Shown in pieces: positions 29,939-39,081 of a stretch of DNA of 64,000 bases. The stretch comes from Pseudo-nitzschia pungens (Eukaryota > Bacillariophyta > Bacillariophyceae > Bacillariales > Bacillariaceae): the NCBI GenBank assembly GCA_037355855.1, contig CM074758.1, positions 965,001 to 1,029,000 of the forward strand, written 5' to 3'. A program made the position numbers and the translations under genes. The notes under the pieces were generated by a model, which was given only the letters and a program-made list of their open reading frames with translations, did no database searches and was not told the origin of the DNA. Each line of letters starts with the position of its first letter. Within the stretch, counting starts at the first letter, position 1.

Positions 29939-31580
29939 AAAGGGAAGCATACGAGGGGAGTTTCGTGATGTATTGTAGAAATCATACAAATAATTATAGG
30001 CTATCACAAATTTGGCAATTCAAATCGGACCAATAGACAAATCTTGTGATTCGCTTCCTTGTTTCGAAAAGATCAGAATTACGACAAAAAAGCTAGGGAT
30101 CGTGCTTACGAAGTACATAGATTCATTCCACCGAGTAGTTCACTCCAGAAGTACTCATTTTATTTTCTATGCCTTCAGACTTGGTTTGCGTTTAGAACGA
30201 GATCCACTGAGTTATCTACTGGGCAAGTATTCACGTTGATGGCATCGATTGATGGCGTGATGGTTCGAATTCATATTCAGTTATTTCGTGAGGAGCGTAG
30301 CATGCGTAGGTAACTTCTCAGGACGGGAGACTATACCAAAACAAACTACTAGAAGTACTGCTATCAGGAGTTCTACTGGGGGTTAACTTCGTCCAGGTTG
30401 AAACAAGTCGTGTAAATTGTACAGTATTTTCTTGTTAATGTTTGTCTATTGTTTCGTTTGTGGTTTCTGTGTGTTGAATGAGTCGATTGTGGAAGACGAG
30501 TTCTTGTCGTCCCCCAGAAACAAGAAATGTAATAGCGGAGTATCATCAGTCTTTCGTTTCACGATGGATAGTTCCAGCTTGTCCTACATGTTGTGGTCTT
30601 ATTGCATTACTATCATTCAACGATGCAGAGTGACAGCAGCCTGAACGAAACTTATTTCTCCCCACACTGCTGATAGCAGCAGGCGTCACCAACCAAATTG
30701 AATTCCTTGCGCTTTTCGGCCGCTGGAAAAATTAGTAAAATATTTTTCCACACGATATTTTGATGGGAAGGTGTCTCACTGACCTGGCCATTGTCAATAC
30801 TAGTCGTACTAGTAGTATGCACTGTTGATGATATCAATAATCCAAAAGGTGATCTTTGCAGCATGTCTGGTGTTTGGGACAAGCTGTAGACTCGTGCGGT
30901 AACCTTACGATGTCGGAAACAAATTTTCTTTTCCTGAGCATCCCTTACTACTAGTAGTACTAGTAACATTTTAATTTGTCGAAACTGATATGCAGGGATG
31001 GAGAAAATTCTGTCCTGCAGCTGGCCACGACTAGTAGCCTATTGTTCCAGTAGTACCAATGACTATGATCAATGGCTATGACACAGCACTATTACTACTG
31101 GTGGTGGTAGTACTACTATTACTACTCTAGCACTAGTAACTACTACTAGTAGTGCTAGACCTCTAGCCCTTGCTCCTGTCCTCAAACAAAATTATGCAAT
31201 AAGTTCAGATAGAGATTATCATAATGAAGAATACTCTTTTTGCTTACTGCCGATCACTGTTAGTGGGAACGAGAAGAGTATTGATACAATGATTCTTGTA
31301 TTATTCTTCGTCACCACCAGCAAATTAGCCTTCTTCGTTTGCTCAACAATGGTAACAAGAGTGGACCGCTACGATGAATAGCTAGACCGTTCAAATGCAA
31401 GTCACACATGGTTGGAACAAATTATCATGTTCTTTTACCAATTTCAACATAATCGAATCACATGGAATTACATTATTTATTAAGTTATCAACAATGACTG
31501 AATTGTTAAAATAAAAGCGAAGTGAAGGCAACGAGACGTTTGACAGAAGATGTACCGAATTAAACCTGCGGAAACAGCGA
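29939..31580. other. Intergenic with ACT/AGT-rich palindromic clusters
   Basis: About 1.6 kb without a supported gene. Clusters of ACTAGTAGT words form imperfect palindromes at 30805-30830, 30947-30968 and 31080-31170, with CTAGCACTA and TAGTGCTAG as arms in the last. A dispersed motif copy (CGGTAACCTTACG) is at 30898. Confidence 0.5.
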
Positions 31581-31653
31581 ACCCGGTTAGCTCAGTTGGA
31601 AGAGCGCTCGGCTTTTAACCGTGTGGTCGTGGGTTCAATCCCCACATCGGGTG
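31581..31653 (+). tRNA. tRNA-Lys(UUU)
   Basis: A 73-nt cloverleaf. Acceptor ACCCGGT/ATCGGGT, D arm GCTC...GAGC, anticodon arm CTCGG-CTTTTAA-CCGTG (one mismatch) with anticodon UUU, T arm GTGGG-TTCAATC-CCCAC, discriminator G. A conventional, unpermuted gene with no intron. The downstream T-run (TTTTT near 31670) could terminate transcription. Confidence 0.93.
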
Positions 31654-32458
31654 TCCTCAATCTATCTTTTTGCATCATTTTGCGAGCGATCCCAAGCGTT
31701 CCGGACGACAACCAGGAAACAACCGTTATGGTGGGTAGACGCATTATTTTGATTCGCATACGATCCGTTAGTAACAGACTCTCCGCTACTACCTACGATA
31801 CGGTAACCTTAATCTGCTCTGACAATTCGGCAAGTGGAGGAGTTTTTCAATTTCGTTCATTCCATCAAAAACTTCTTATTATTCTTCTAACGGTTCGTAA
31901 ACGTACTACTAGTATCGCAATACGCAGAATTTCGTAATTGCGGGTGGTGGAGTAAAATGTGGACGAGGAAGGAGCGATTGGTTTTCCAAACAGGCGTCAA
32001 TGCGATTTGTTTGTTCTCACCGACGCACCAACAGATGAAAGCATCAGCACGATACACCAGCAGTACGACGAGTATCATGCATACTACTAGTACTACCTCG
32101 ATGAACGGGAATGTCGCTTCTTTTGTTGCATTCATACCAGAGGCATCTATGAACTATGGGTGACTCGGATGGAGGTAGGGAGGGGTCAGGAGCTGAGACG
32201 GGTCGCCGGTGGAGAGGAGATGATGATTCGTTACAATTTCTACCACCGTAATCTTGCGGTAAGTCTTATTGTTAGCATTTTTTTATTCTCGCCCCAGAAA
32301 AAATAAATACCGGTAAGGTTTACCGGTAAACCTTACGGTAAATCTTACTGTACAAACCGTAGAAGTATGCAATCGAAGAACTAGTGACGCACGAACCAGT
32401 GGTGTTTGCAGAGCAGTCTGTAAATTGTGATTCTGATGTGCTGGCAGCAGGAACAGGA
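31654..32458. other. Intergenic between tRNA genes
   Basis: No protein gene supported. It contains a dense cluster of the dispersed motif at 32308-32352 (GGTAAGGTTTACCGGTAAACC then TTACGGTAAATCTTACTG) and ATACTACTAGTACTAC near 32090. Confidence 0.5.
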
Positions 32459-32529
32459 GCACCAGTGGTTTAGTGGTAAAATCCAACGTTGCCATCGTTG
32501 GGCCCCGAGTTCGATTCTCGGCTGGTGCA
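32459..32529 (+). tRNA. tRNA-Gly(GCC)
   Basis: A 71-nt cloverleaf. Acceptor GCACCAG/CTGGTGC, D arm with GGTTTAGTGGTAAAATCC, anticodon arm CAACG-TTGCCAT-CGTTG with anticodon GCC, T arm CCGAG-TTCGATT-CTCGG, discriminator A. A conventional gene. It ends 20 nt before the 3' half of the permuted tRNA-Ile; only a T4 run (32530-32533) lies between. Confidence 0.94.
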
Positions 32530-32549
32530 TTTTGGTGTGTAGCTGAGCA

Positions 32550-32632
32550 AGCCCTTGGTCGCGGGTTCAAACCCCGTCTCGAGCACACACCCATGCTCGT
32601 GTAACTCAGTGGTCAGAGTGGGGGTCTTATGA
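32550..32632 (+). tRNA. Circularly permuted tRNA-Ile(UAU)
   Basis: The 3' half comes first (32550-32585): anticodon-stem side GCCCT, variable loop TGGTC, T arm GCGGG-TTCAAAC-CCCGT, acceptor CTCGAGC, discriminator A. Nine bases (CACACCCAT) follow, then the 5' half (32595-32632): acceptor GCTCGTG, TA, D arm ACTC-AGTGGTCA-GAGT, G, stem GGGGT, loop CTTATGA with anticodon UAU after the invariant U33. Joined, the acceptor pairs 6/7 (one U-U) and the anticodon stem 5/5 with two G-U pairs; D and T stems are complete. Flanks pair (GGTGTG at 32534 with CACACC at 32638-32643). A T6 terminator follows at 32643-32648. It has the same architecture as the tRNA-Cys at 16.7 kb, with slightly weaker pairing. 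Confidence 0.72.
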
Positions 32633-32648
32633 AAGCTCACACCTTTTT

Positions 32649-34002
32649 TGCTACGGTAAAGCTTTCAATGACGGTAACCTTACTGTGTTAACACGTAACC
32701 TTACCTTTAGTTTTGAAATTCATGTTCCTGCTGGAACCGAAATCAACCGGGAATAACTCTAACGGAACGAAAGGTAAAAAGAATCAATTTTTGTGAAAGT
32801 AATACTCTGGTTTGTTCCGCACGCTCTCAATTGCTTTTGTCCCTTAAGGTTACTTAGTTCCGTCATTTCCTGTTGTCGAAGATTCGGACGACGTTCAGAA
32901 GCAAAGACACGGTGGAACGAACGAATGAATGAATCTAAAAAAGAACCCCTTTTTTTCAAGATTCTCTCGTTCGTCATTCGTGCGCAATATTTGTGAGAGA
33001 TACTTTATCGGTACCGTATGTTTTATGTTTTGAGATTCATTCCTTCTGCGACAACTCCGTAACCTTAATATAGTCCGGAACAACTGCAACTAAAATGAGA
33101 TTCGATTTGATTCGGTCATTTCGCAATGAGTGACGTATTGATTGGTTCTTAAAAGTTGGTGTTGAGTCGTTTTTTCTTTTTAGAAGAAACAATCAACGGA
33201 CATGTTCCAACGGTATTGTTGACATCCCTGTTCCCTGGCTTGTGAAGAAGAGAACCCTTCTGCTGAATTCCCCAAGAGAATATCGACGGACCATAATGGA
33301 AGGGGCTACAGTACAACTTTTTTAAAATACATACGTACAAGTACGCATCGGAGTATGTTTTGATTGGATAGAAATTGTTGAAACGTACGAACGTTGATAA
33401 AACGCATGAATGGAGCACTATGACTGTTTATGAAGCGCTCTTGAAAGTACGAAGCCTCTCATTCTGGCCTGGCTTTGCTTGCTCCCGGTTGTTCGTTGAA
33501 AATTTTGGGTGAGCCTCCGCTGTCCCCGGCGCCCGACCAAAATTAGTACGGGAGACGGAACGCTTTTTGACTCTTGAGTTCGAGCGCTCGCAGAGCCTCC
33601 GTTTTCCGCCTACCGGTAATTATTTCGGGTCCTCCATTCTTGCGAAAAAACGAGACGTATCACTTTTCGTTTTGTGACATGTGTCATCTGAAAATCGAGA
33701 ACGCTACCGTAATTACCAGGTATCCATACGTGTCGTTCTTTCAACAAGCAACTAGGTTCGCATTAGAGCAACGCATCTGGACAACATCGATACATTAAGG
33801 ATTACAACATACTTGTATTTGTACCTCCATTGACGCTACTCCATCTGACAAGACTCCGCCCATCTGATCAGTTCCGCACCAAAACACTGCACCCAATTAA
33901 CACACCGTATACACACTGCCAATTTCTTACCGACACCGGTTTCCTTTCGCGCAACACAACACATCACAACACGATACACAACCCAACAACACTCTGTGTG
34001 CT
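32649..34002. other. Intergenic
   Basis: No supported gene. It holds dispersed-motif copies (GACGGTAACCTTACTG and CACGTAACCTTACC at 32670-32706, CCGTAACCTTAAT at 33058), AATGAATGAATC near 32925, and short CAACACAACAC repeats just before 34003. Confidence 0.45.
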
Positions 34003-34595
34003 ATGACGTCCCTTTCCTGCCTCGATTTTGCCTGGAGCAACACCTTTTGCGAGCCCTTCTTGGGTGGTGGTGGCGATGGCGATGGCGGCGACGACAGCCG
34101 ATACGAGTACGAAGACGAGTACGAAGACGAAGACATGTACTACCTGGACTATTGCAACAGCAACAAGATTGTCGAGCTCACCATCCGCAGGGACTTTTTG
34201 CTGCTGAAACTCCAGGAACTGGTGGACGCCGAGACTCCCCAGCAAGCCCGGTCCGCCGTTGCCTGCCATGAACCGGGAGACGGGCAACGACGAGCACCTC
34301 CTCAAGTTCCTGGTGAGGGCCGGAACGTACGAGATTCTTCGGGCCCGTTTGCTGATGACGGAAGAACTTGCGGAAAAGCCGGCAACCGCAGAGTCGGAAG
34401 AAAAGCCGGTCGGAGGAGCGACGAAGGGAGACCGGGGAGATGCCGCTCCCGTTTTGGTGCCCATTTTGTCACCAGTCGAACGCCGAACCCTTGCTGAAGA
34501 AGCTTTCTCACTACCACGAACTGCGGAGATTGAAGCGGTTGGAGAACAAGCGGAAACGAACGAACTGGGTCAGCATCGTAGGGATGACCCCGTAG
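34003..34595 (+). pseudogene. Small gene broken by two frameshifts, C-terminal zinc-finger-like motif
   Basis: Protein-like sequence jumps through three frames. Frame one gives MTSLSCLDFAWSNTFC, a Gly/Asp run, a Tyr/Asp/Glu run and IRRDFLLLKLQELVDAE (to about 34235). Frame two gives MNRETGNDEHLLKFLVRAG then TYEILRARLLMTEEL (about 34250-34420). Frame three gives MPLPFWCPFCHQSNAEPLL then KKLSHYHELRRLKRLENKR, with stop at 34593-34595. CPFC followed by HYH suggests a zinc-binding motif. No intron of reasonable length explains the two shifts. It is either a young pseudogene, a gene with assembly indels, or a programmed shift. I do not recognise the family. The possible start is preceded by CAACACTCTGTGTGCT. 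Confidence 0.5.
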
Positions 34596-35954
34596 AGGAA
34601 GCACGGATAGGAAGAAGGTGCAAGGAACGAACGAGCAGGCGACGTGATTGATTGCAGCAACAATCCTCGTCTTTCATTCGCACGATGATGGAGTTGGAGT
34701 CGAGCCATTATACGCTTCGGATCCCCAATCCCACCGCTGTTTGTGATGTGGGGAACGTCTTGGGTTGGTTCTGTGCGTGCGACGCTTTCGACAAATCCGC
34801 GCGTAGATTATTATTTGTAACATTGTTTGGAACGGAATGACTCGTTGGGTTGTCTCCGTACGGTAGAAGAAGCACCGATGATAGAAGTCTGGCGATCGAA
34901 CGGCATGATTCCTTCCGTTCCGTTGCGACGGCAGCAGCAATAAGCCCCGGTTTTCGCTCTTACGATTTTGGATAGGAGCCGTTCGTTTGTGGTCCCCGAA
35001 GCCATCGGTCGTTTGCGATTTGGGAAACGCACGGGGTTGGTTTCGGAGCCGCAGTGCAACCGTGCAACTAAATGCAAGCACGCACGCACGCACCAAGGGA
35101 GAAGCCACTCCTTGCTCGGTAGTACCAAGCGCGAGGAAGAGCCGCCGGCCCCACTCGCCTCCCGACGCGACTCTTGTCCATCGCTCCAACCAACCGAACG
35201 TCGAAGCGACCCAGAGACGGTCCGGACGCTCCCCGGAAGGAGCTCCTCGTCCGGCGTCGAAGGCGAAGGGAACGAACTGCTTCATTCCAACCGAGGATAA
35301 CTCAGTCTCAAGAGTATTACTCCATGCCCATTCGTCATATTGCAGTACTGTAACATTTAAAACTAATTGACAAGTGACCCAGCGAAAATTAAAATTGATT
35401 ACTATGTCTCTAGTTGCTCACAAAAAGCCGGCTCGCTGCCATCTGACCGACATTTAACGCAATCCAAACTGAAGCGCGCTCTCCGGCGAAGAACCGTATC
35501 CGCCTCGATGTGGTTTTCGGAACAAATCCGGTGACCCGGTGTGTGCGCTTCGCAAAAACGGTCCGGGCATCGAACTATTTCTCGGTTCCCTTTTTTTTTT
35601 TCGTACGGTGGGTGGGTGCTATCTTTGTGTTGCTCCGAAAGTGGCATCGCGGCGGCGAATGATGGATTGATTCGCTCGCGACCCGTCGAGGAATCCGCTT
35701 TGGAGCGATCGAGTCGTGGAAACGGAATCCAAAGATCTCGCTTTCAAAGCTGCCAAGACGGGAGTTGGGGCAAAAATCGCGTGGCGGTTTGCAACCAACC
35801 GACACGTTTGCTTCGTCGTTGCGGGTGTCCACTCCACTGATCACGTGCCGCAACGCAGAGCTTCCGAATCCATTGGTCTGGGATCGGATCGGATCGATGT
35901 CGGTTTCCGAAAAACGGTTTCAAAAGGATCACCCTCGATTATTTCTGTCATCTT
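34596..35954. other. Intergenic with a diverged direct duplication
   Basis: No supported gene. Sequence near 34716-34790 (GTTTGTGATGTGGGGAACG, GGTTGGTTCTGTGCG) recurs diverged near 35005-35060 (GTTTGCGATTTGGGAAACG, GGTTGGTTTCGGAGC). In one frame each copy encodes VCD(V/L)GN..GWF. Further weak similarity lies around it. Promoter DNA for neither flanking gene is identifiable. Confidence 0.4.
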
Positions 35955-37244
35955 CTATGGGAGGGACGACGCACGCCGCCCGATGCTGAAGCGCTTGGTG
36001 GTGTGCCGCGCAATCGTCTCGTCGTCGGGAAGCAATTCGCAGATCAGCTTCGCTACTTTGCGGCGGTGGGTTGCCCCATCATCATCATTGCCGTCGTTTC
36101 CGTCGCTGTCGCCGTCGCTGCTTTCGCGCGCCACCCTCCGGTAGAGTTCCGGCAGGACTCGGCAGTCCGGAACCATCCCGCTCAGGTCGTGGTCGTAATA
36201 CTGCGGGTGGTAGATGGAATCCACCTTGACCATCTCCCGGAGCGGGGCGAACCCGCGCATTCGAGCGGCCATGCGGGAGGCGGCCACGTATTGTTCGCTC
36301 CGGTAGGATTGCCGAGCATCGATGCCACCGAGGGCGTCGCCGATGTCGTCATCGTCGTCGTCATGGTCGTCTCCGCAGTGCACCACAAAATTTCGAAGGG
36401 CACGGACCCCAAAACTGGTCGGGTCGGGGAGAGGGTTGTTTTCGCAAGCATCACGGCTCCAAACTTTATCGTCGCTCTTCGGTTCGCTGTGTTGTTGCGT
36501 CCGAGTCTCCTGCTGCTGCATCTGCATCTGCGTCTGCATCTGTTGTTGTTGTTCGCGCTGCAAATGAAAGAGAAAGAGATCGTCCAACACCTGCAAGGCC
36601 CCCCGGAGTTGCAGGTTCGGCCCTCCCTCGGACAAGATGGAATCCGCCATCCATGCATCGCATATGAATGCTGTCGTCGTCGGTGCTGCCAGTGACGAGG
36701 AATCCTCGTCGGAGGCATTGCCTGCATCATTGCACTGGCCATCCGCGCTTCCCTCCTCGTCGGAACCGCTGTAGCTGGGTCGTTGCACCAGGGCACCGGC
36801 GCTCAAAAATCGTTTTTCGATGGTTTCGCCGTCGCGCTCGCTCCTCGGAGACTCGTCGCCGACCTCTCGGATCAGCCGAATGTCGACGGCACGATCGGAT
36901 ACGACACCGCTGGCAAAGGACTTGACACTCTTGAGGCAGACCTCGCCGGGTTCCAAATTCTCGTCTTCGTCCACAAAACCCTCTTCGGCATCCTCGATCC
37001 AGACCCTCGGTGGGAGCCGCGAACCGAGTGCAAATCCCGGGGGCGACTGAGAGGAGCATAGATTTGCGATCCCCAGGGTTTTGCTCTTTTCTACGTGCCG
37101 GTCACCGCGGAAGCTGCCACACCACACGGTTTTATCCGGAGAGACGACAAAGCCCACGCATTTCTTCACCAGAGTTGTCGTTATTGCCACGAAGAAAAGA
37201 AGAGTCAAGGTATCATTGGGAGTGCAGCCCGTGCCGACCTTCAT
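35955..37244 (-). CDS. Plastid-targeted protein of unknown function
   Basis: A 429-aa single-exon protein. The first 35 residues form a signal peptide (LTLLFFVAITTTLVKKCVGF) ending in a GFVVSP diatom plastid-type motif. The middle is acidic (EDAEEGFVDEDENLEPGE, SGSDEEGSADGQCNDAGNASDED) and then ordered (FICDAWMADSILSEGGPNLQL, GALQVLDDLFLFHLQRE), followed by a Gln/Met tract (QQQQMQTQMQMQQQ). The second ordered part has FGVRALRNFVVHCGDD, EQYVAASRMAARMRGF and LREMVKVDSIYHPQYYDHD, and the end VAKLICELLPDDETIARH is helical. I do not recognise the family. The ordered segments separated by low-complexity inserts look like a real globular domain with diatom-specific insertions. Confidence 0.72.
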   Translation of the reverse strand: MKVGTGCTPNDTLTLLFFVAITTTLVKKCVGFVVSPDKTVWCGSFRGDRHVEKSKTLGIANLCSSQSPPGFALGSRLPPRVWIEDAEEGFVDEDENLEPGEVCLKSVKSFASGVVSDRAVDIRLIREVGDESPRSERDGETIEKRFLSAGALVQRPSYSGSDEEGSADGQCNDAGNASDEDSSSLAAPTTTAFICDAWMADSILSEGGPNLQLRGALQVLDDLFLFHLQREQQQQMQTQMQMQQQETRTQQHSEPKSDDKVWSRDACENNPLPDPTSFGVRALRNFVVHCGDDHDDDDDDIGDALGGIDARQSYRSEQYVAASRMAARMRGFAPLREMVKVDSIYHPQYYDHDLSGMVPDCRVLPELYRRVARESSDGDSDGNDGNDDDGATHRRKVAKLICELLPDDETIARHTTKRFSIGRRASSLP

Positions 37245-37874
37245 GATTGCTTTTTACTCGGGGTAATGCTGTCATCAAATCAAAACAACTGTTTCTTCCC
37301 TTCGGGGTGGATCCCATGTACAGTGACATAATCGCGAGGATAGTAGGATACGAGTACAGTAGCCTCTCAACATCAAAAGACGAAACACGAAAACACGTCT
37401 TCACTTTGTTCCGCTTTTTTTGGTTGATGTGAGATGTTCGTTGTCGTTGCACTGCCGATTGCGTTCGTTTGTTGTCTTGCACGACTGACTGGAAGAGGAT
37501 TGAAGAATGTGTTTTGGTGAGTCAGACAGAAGAATGCAGTCTTAGGTTTTGTCGTGTACTTAGTACTTAGTACTTTATACCTACTTTTAGAGTGTATCTT
37601 ACATACCTTTTCAAAACACCATGGATACGAAAAACCGAAGAGGCAGTCCATGCCGGTAAACCTTAACGGTAAGATACCGTACCGCTATCCATGTCAATAT
37701 CTTTTCATGAGACGCACGAAGGAGTCGGAGGATCTTGCTTTTTCTGACGTTGGATTGGTTCATATTGGTTTTGGTCAACAATCCGAAACCAGAGATCGGA
37801 GGGGAGTGAAAGAGTATGAATTGTACAGTAAGGTTACGCTCCATTTCATTCAGCTCGGGTTTCTACTGCACCGC
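37245..37874. other. Intergenic
   Basis: No supported gene. Copies of the dispersed motif lie at 37655-37680 (CCGGTAAACCTTAACGGTAAG) and 37827. TACTTAGTACTTAGTAC is at 37557-37573. Confidence 0.45.
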
Positions 37875-38237
37875 ATGACGTACGTCCTATGGGAAAGCTT
37901 CTTGCCACCATATTCGGATTTGACACGATTATTTGCGCTTTCTGTCGTCTGTCTTGCTTTGCTTGCAACGAATCGACTCGCACGCGCTGCGGCGACCGAT
38001 GATGACTGCGAAATCGAGCTATCATATTCGGTGGTTGGAGACACTGTGCCTATTGCTTCCGGGACGCCTCGAGTGGAAGACGGCTGCGATCGCAACGCCA
38101 GAAGCGAAACGAACATCGGCAATCACACGGCGCCAAACCATTTGCACCGAATCATTGAACCGACCGATCTGCGCCACTCCTATTTGGAATCGAAGATTCC
38201 GAAAATTTATCAAGTATCGAAAAAGGAAAAGCAGTGA
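37875..38237 (+). CDS. Possible small secreted protein
   Basis: A 120-aa frame from the ATG at 37875. The N terminus MTYVLWESFLPPYSDLTR is followed by a hydrophobic segment, LFALSVVCLALLATNRLA, then RAAATDDD, which looks like a cleavable signal or signal anchor. The rest is polar with two Cys (DDDCEIELSYSVVGD, EDGCDRNAR) and ends SKIPKIYQVSKKEKQ. The open frame extends upstream to 37554, but that part lacks protein character and contains the intergenic GGTAAACC motif. No family recognised; it could be chance. Confidence 0.35.
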   Translation: MTYVLWESFLPPYSDLTRLFALSVVCLALLATNRLARAAATDDDCEIELSYSVVGDTVPIASGTPRVEDGCDRNARSETNIGNHTAPNHLHRIIEPTDLRHSYLESKIPKIYQVSKKEKQ

Positions 38238-39081
38238 ATAATCTTGGGCCCGAGATAGAAGAACCCTTTCAAAAGGAGTTCACGGCAATCTAACCAGCCA
38301 ACGAAAAAGCAGTGCCCGAATTCTATCGTCCACATGCTGTTCGTCTCCCGGGATCTTCGCCCTTATTCCCGTCGTCGTCACTAGGAATGATGGAACGGGC
38401 AACTTGGTTTCCGGTGGACACAGCGGTGGGCCAAAATCTACAGTCGAATCCTGTTGATGCCAATGTTTCAATGCCGGCGAAAAACCAAGAATGCGGACGA
38501 TGGCAACGACAGTGCGACAAGCCATAAAGAGAAGAAGAAAATAGCAAAAGCGAAAGCGACGAGTTCGACAACGAAATGCAATACTACGCTGACGATAGCG
38601 AGATAATAAGCACCGTCACCGTCCTTCGAGATACCATAAACCATCGCCGTACCGTATACATGGTGATCGACAGTGCCACTCGTCGCGAACAGCCACAATC
38701 GGTAGGGTGCCAAAACCGGCAGTTACACACGATTTAGTTTGAGGAACCCAAGGGATATATATCTATATCTATATATCTATAAATATTGGCGCTATGTTCT
38801 TGGTACATGATAAGGCACAAAATATATCAAATCATCGCGATGAGTTGTAACACAGGAAATCTTAGTATGGAATTATCACTAACGTAGGGTAGTAAAGTGG
38901 AATCTCGCTGCCCTCCTTCCCTTCACTGCGAACCAACTGGGAACAAAGAAGAGAGGAGAAGAAGGAACAAGAAAAAGAAGAACAAGGAGAGGGTTTGAAA
39001 CTCAATTTGACTGACTCTTGGAACCTGGATAGACACAATCAAGGGGGAAAATAACCTCCCGCGAAAGTATTGTCACCATTG
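38238..39081. other. Intergenic
   Basis: No supported gene. A TATATCTATATCTATATATC microsatellite lies at 38757-38780; purine-rich AAGAAGGAACAAGAAAAAG is near 38960. Confidence 0.45.
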
